A DNA stretch of 61,835 bases, from contig CAJUTU010000021.1 in the NCBI GenBank assembly GCA_910589385.1, forward strand, positions 1-61,835, read 5' to 3'. Origin of the DNA: an uncultured Lachnospiraceae bacterium. GTDB lineage: Bacteria > Bacillota > Clostridia > Lachnospirales > Lachnospiraceae. Shown here piece after piece: positions 60,997-61,835 of the stretch (position 1 is the first letter of the stretch; each line of letters begins with the position of its first letter). Both the position numbers and the translations under genes were made by a program. The notes under the pieces are model-generated. The model ran no database searches, was not told the DNA's origin, and worked only from the letters and a program-made list of their open reading frames with translations.

Positions 60997-61356
60997 AAAA
61001 ACTCTCCTTTTCTGTTTAAATGACGCAGGTACAGCATTGCGTAAAGAAAGCCCTTTATGCTCTGCTTATACGAAGTGTCTAAAATGCTGCAATTGTGCCA
61101 TTTTTTTTATAGTAAACTGTTAGCGCGTGAAAATCAAGGTATGACAGTAAAGTGCCGCAGAAGGGATTATTTTGTGGCATTTTATTGAAAATCCATCGTT
61201 TTTACCTGATAGTAATTTGTGATCCGGCTGGAAATTTCTTTACAGAACTTACAAACTATAATAGGATAATGGAGAAAAGAGTGGACGCGAGGAAGTGTAA
61301 ACGTATGAAAAAAGATACGGGAATTTCCTGTAAACAAAAGAGGGAGAGGGGAAGGA
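60997..61356. other. Intergenic region between flavodoxin and TetR genes
   Basis: A 360-bp divergent region with AT-rich promoter-like stretches near 61085-61120. The open frame that runs through it lacks coding character. No operator palindrome could be assigned with confidence. Confidence 0.45.
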
Positions 61357-61791
61357 ATGAACGGCCATCAAAAACAGAGGGAACAGTCATACAGGATGAT
61401 AGAGGAAGGACTATTTCGCTTAATGGAAGAAAAGCCCTATGCCCGGATTACAGTGTCTGAAATTACAAAAAAGGCAGACGTTTCCCGAAGGACATTTTAT
61501 AGACTGTACCGGGAAAAGGATGAGGTGATTCACCATTATTTAGGGGGCCTGTGCCAGGAGTACCGCACAAAGTCGCCGATACTGGAGAACTATAATATCT
61601 GTCAGATTGCCCGGGAGTATTTTTCTTTCTGGTATCAATACAGAGACTTTTTGCTTCTTATGCACAGGTGCGGGCTGGATGAAATGCTATATTATGAAAT
61701 CAGCCGCGTTTCCCTGGAGGTCGTAGAAGCGCGTATCGGAAACCAAAGATATAAAGATCCCTGCGAAATGGAGTATTTTGGTAAGCGGTAA
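61357..61791 (+). CDS. TetR-family regulator, C-terminally short
   Basis: This 144-aa protein has the TetR HTH (10-58; YRMIEEGLFRLMEEKPYARI, TVSEITKKADVSRRTFYRLY). Part of the ligand/dimer domain follows, with FSFWYQYRDFLLLMHRCGLD. Usual members have about 180-190 residues. Here the frame ends EMEYFGKR and the sequence continues in another frame with hydrophobic residues to the window edge, so a frameshift near 61780 is possible. It may regulate the divergent flavodoxin gene. AGGGAGAGGGGAAGG precedes ATG 61357. Confidence 0.8.
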   Translation: MNGHQKQREQSYRMIEEGLFRLMEEKPYARITVSEITKKADVSRRTFYRLYREKDEVIHHYLGGLCQEYRTKSPILENYNICQIAREYFSFWYQYRDFLLLMHRCGLDEMLYYEISRVSLEVVEARIGNQRYKDPCEMEYFGKR

Positions 61792-61835
61792 ATAATCGAC
61801 GTCTTATAATTAGTCTCCTATTCTGGTAGTATTGT

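Noticed and set aside
1..61835. tRNA, rRNA and CRISPR arrays
   Set aside because: No tRNA-like T-arm/anticodon pattern, rRNA stretch or regularly spaced repeat-spacer series was seen. The repeats present are coding heptads, iterons or short tandem units.

Overview
The window looks like the chromosome of a gut-type Firmicute of the order Clostridia, most likely Lachnospiraceae. The evidence is indirect. It has Gram-positive GGAGG ribosome binding sites, GHKL/LytTR and BceRS-type two-component systems, WYL regulators, AGCS and AEC transporters, PD-(D/E)XK 'Rpn' and AAA-ATPase/PDDEXK genes, and a Tn916-type integrase module. No rRNA, tRNA or CRISPR array was seen, so no species is proposed.

Layout. 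1-1.7 kb is an IS110-family element whose transposase Shine-Dalgarno is buried in a long inverted repeat. 1.8-6 kb holds a membrane-anchored XRE regulator, a DUF7000-like protein, and an AgrC/LytTR-like two-component pair facing a small membrane protein. 6-9.7 kb has two tandem WYL regulators divergent from an RtcB RNA ligase. 10-15 kb has an Rpn nuclease with a repeat-built coiled coil, a GH43 glycosidase, two unknown proteins behind a SigD-like promoter, and a Fic AMP-transferase with a C-terminal self-inhibitory motif. 15.3-22.4 kb has an AGCS symporter, a MoxR/DUF58/transglutaminase operon and an AEC transporter. 22.4-25.4 kb has an AAA-ATPase/nuclease lacking its Walker A, an unlisted 57-residue microprotein, and a small XRE gene with two near-identical 20-bp palindromes nearby. 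25.5-30.7 kb is a two-component plus FtsX-type ABC exporter locus of the antimicrobial-peptide-resistance type.

31.9-38.7 kb is a gene graveyard. It holds a Panacea-type antitoxin and partner broken by a frameshift and an amber codon, half of a GH1 glycosidase, an AraC regulator with two frameshifts and an amber codon, and two GPH sugar transporters (one twice frameshifted, one with two in-frame ochre codons). Intact Nudix and DUF1294 genes lie inside it. 38.9-42.3 kb is functional again: uracil/xanthine permease, LacI regulator, a C-terminally altered Nif3-like protein and a TfoX C-terminal-domain protein.

About 42.39-54.20 kb is an integrated element of about 11.8 kb. It carries an HxlR regulator, Tn916-type integrase, excisionase, replication initiator with iteron-like repeats, two repressors, an unusual membrane-anchored receiver/zinc-ribbon protein, and small genes including a Cys-rich protein and a J-domain protein. 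Direct GTACACAA repeats lie at both ends. Both junctions carry the pattern AAGTAAGTA-N12-GTGCGTACT, and at the right it sits on the promoter of a flavin reductase. The element therefore appears to have inserted into an HxlR-type operator, to rebuild it, and to bring its own HxlR gene. No relaxase, coupling protein or type IV secretion gene is visible.

54.2-61.8 kb contains the flavin reductase, a PNPOx-ferredoxin fusion, an OpuC-like osmoprotectant ABC operon, a Nudix-HD fusion, a decayed M20 amidohydrolase, a flavodoxin and a TetR regulator.

The most interesting candidates are the receiver/zinc-ribbon protein (48661-50478), the operator-targeting element, the WYL-WYL-RtcB locus, and the microprotein with the paired palindromes. 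Family names come from motif recognition alone; nothing was searched.
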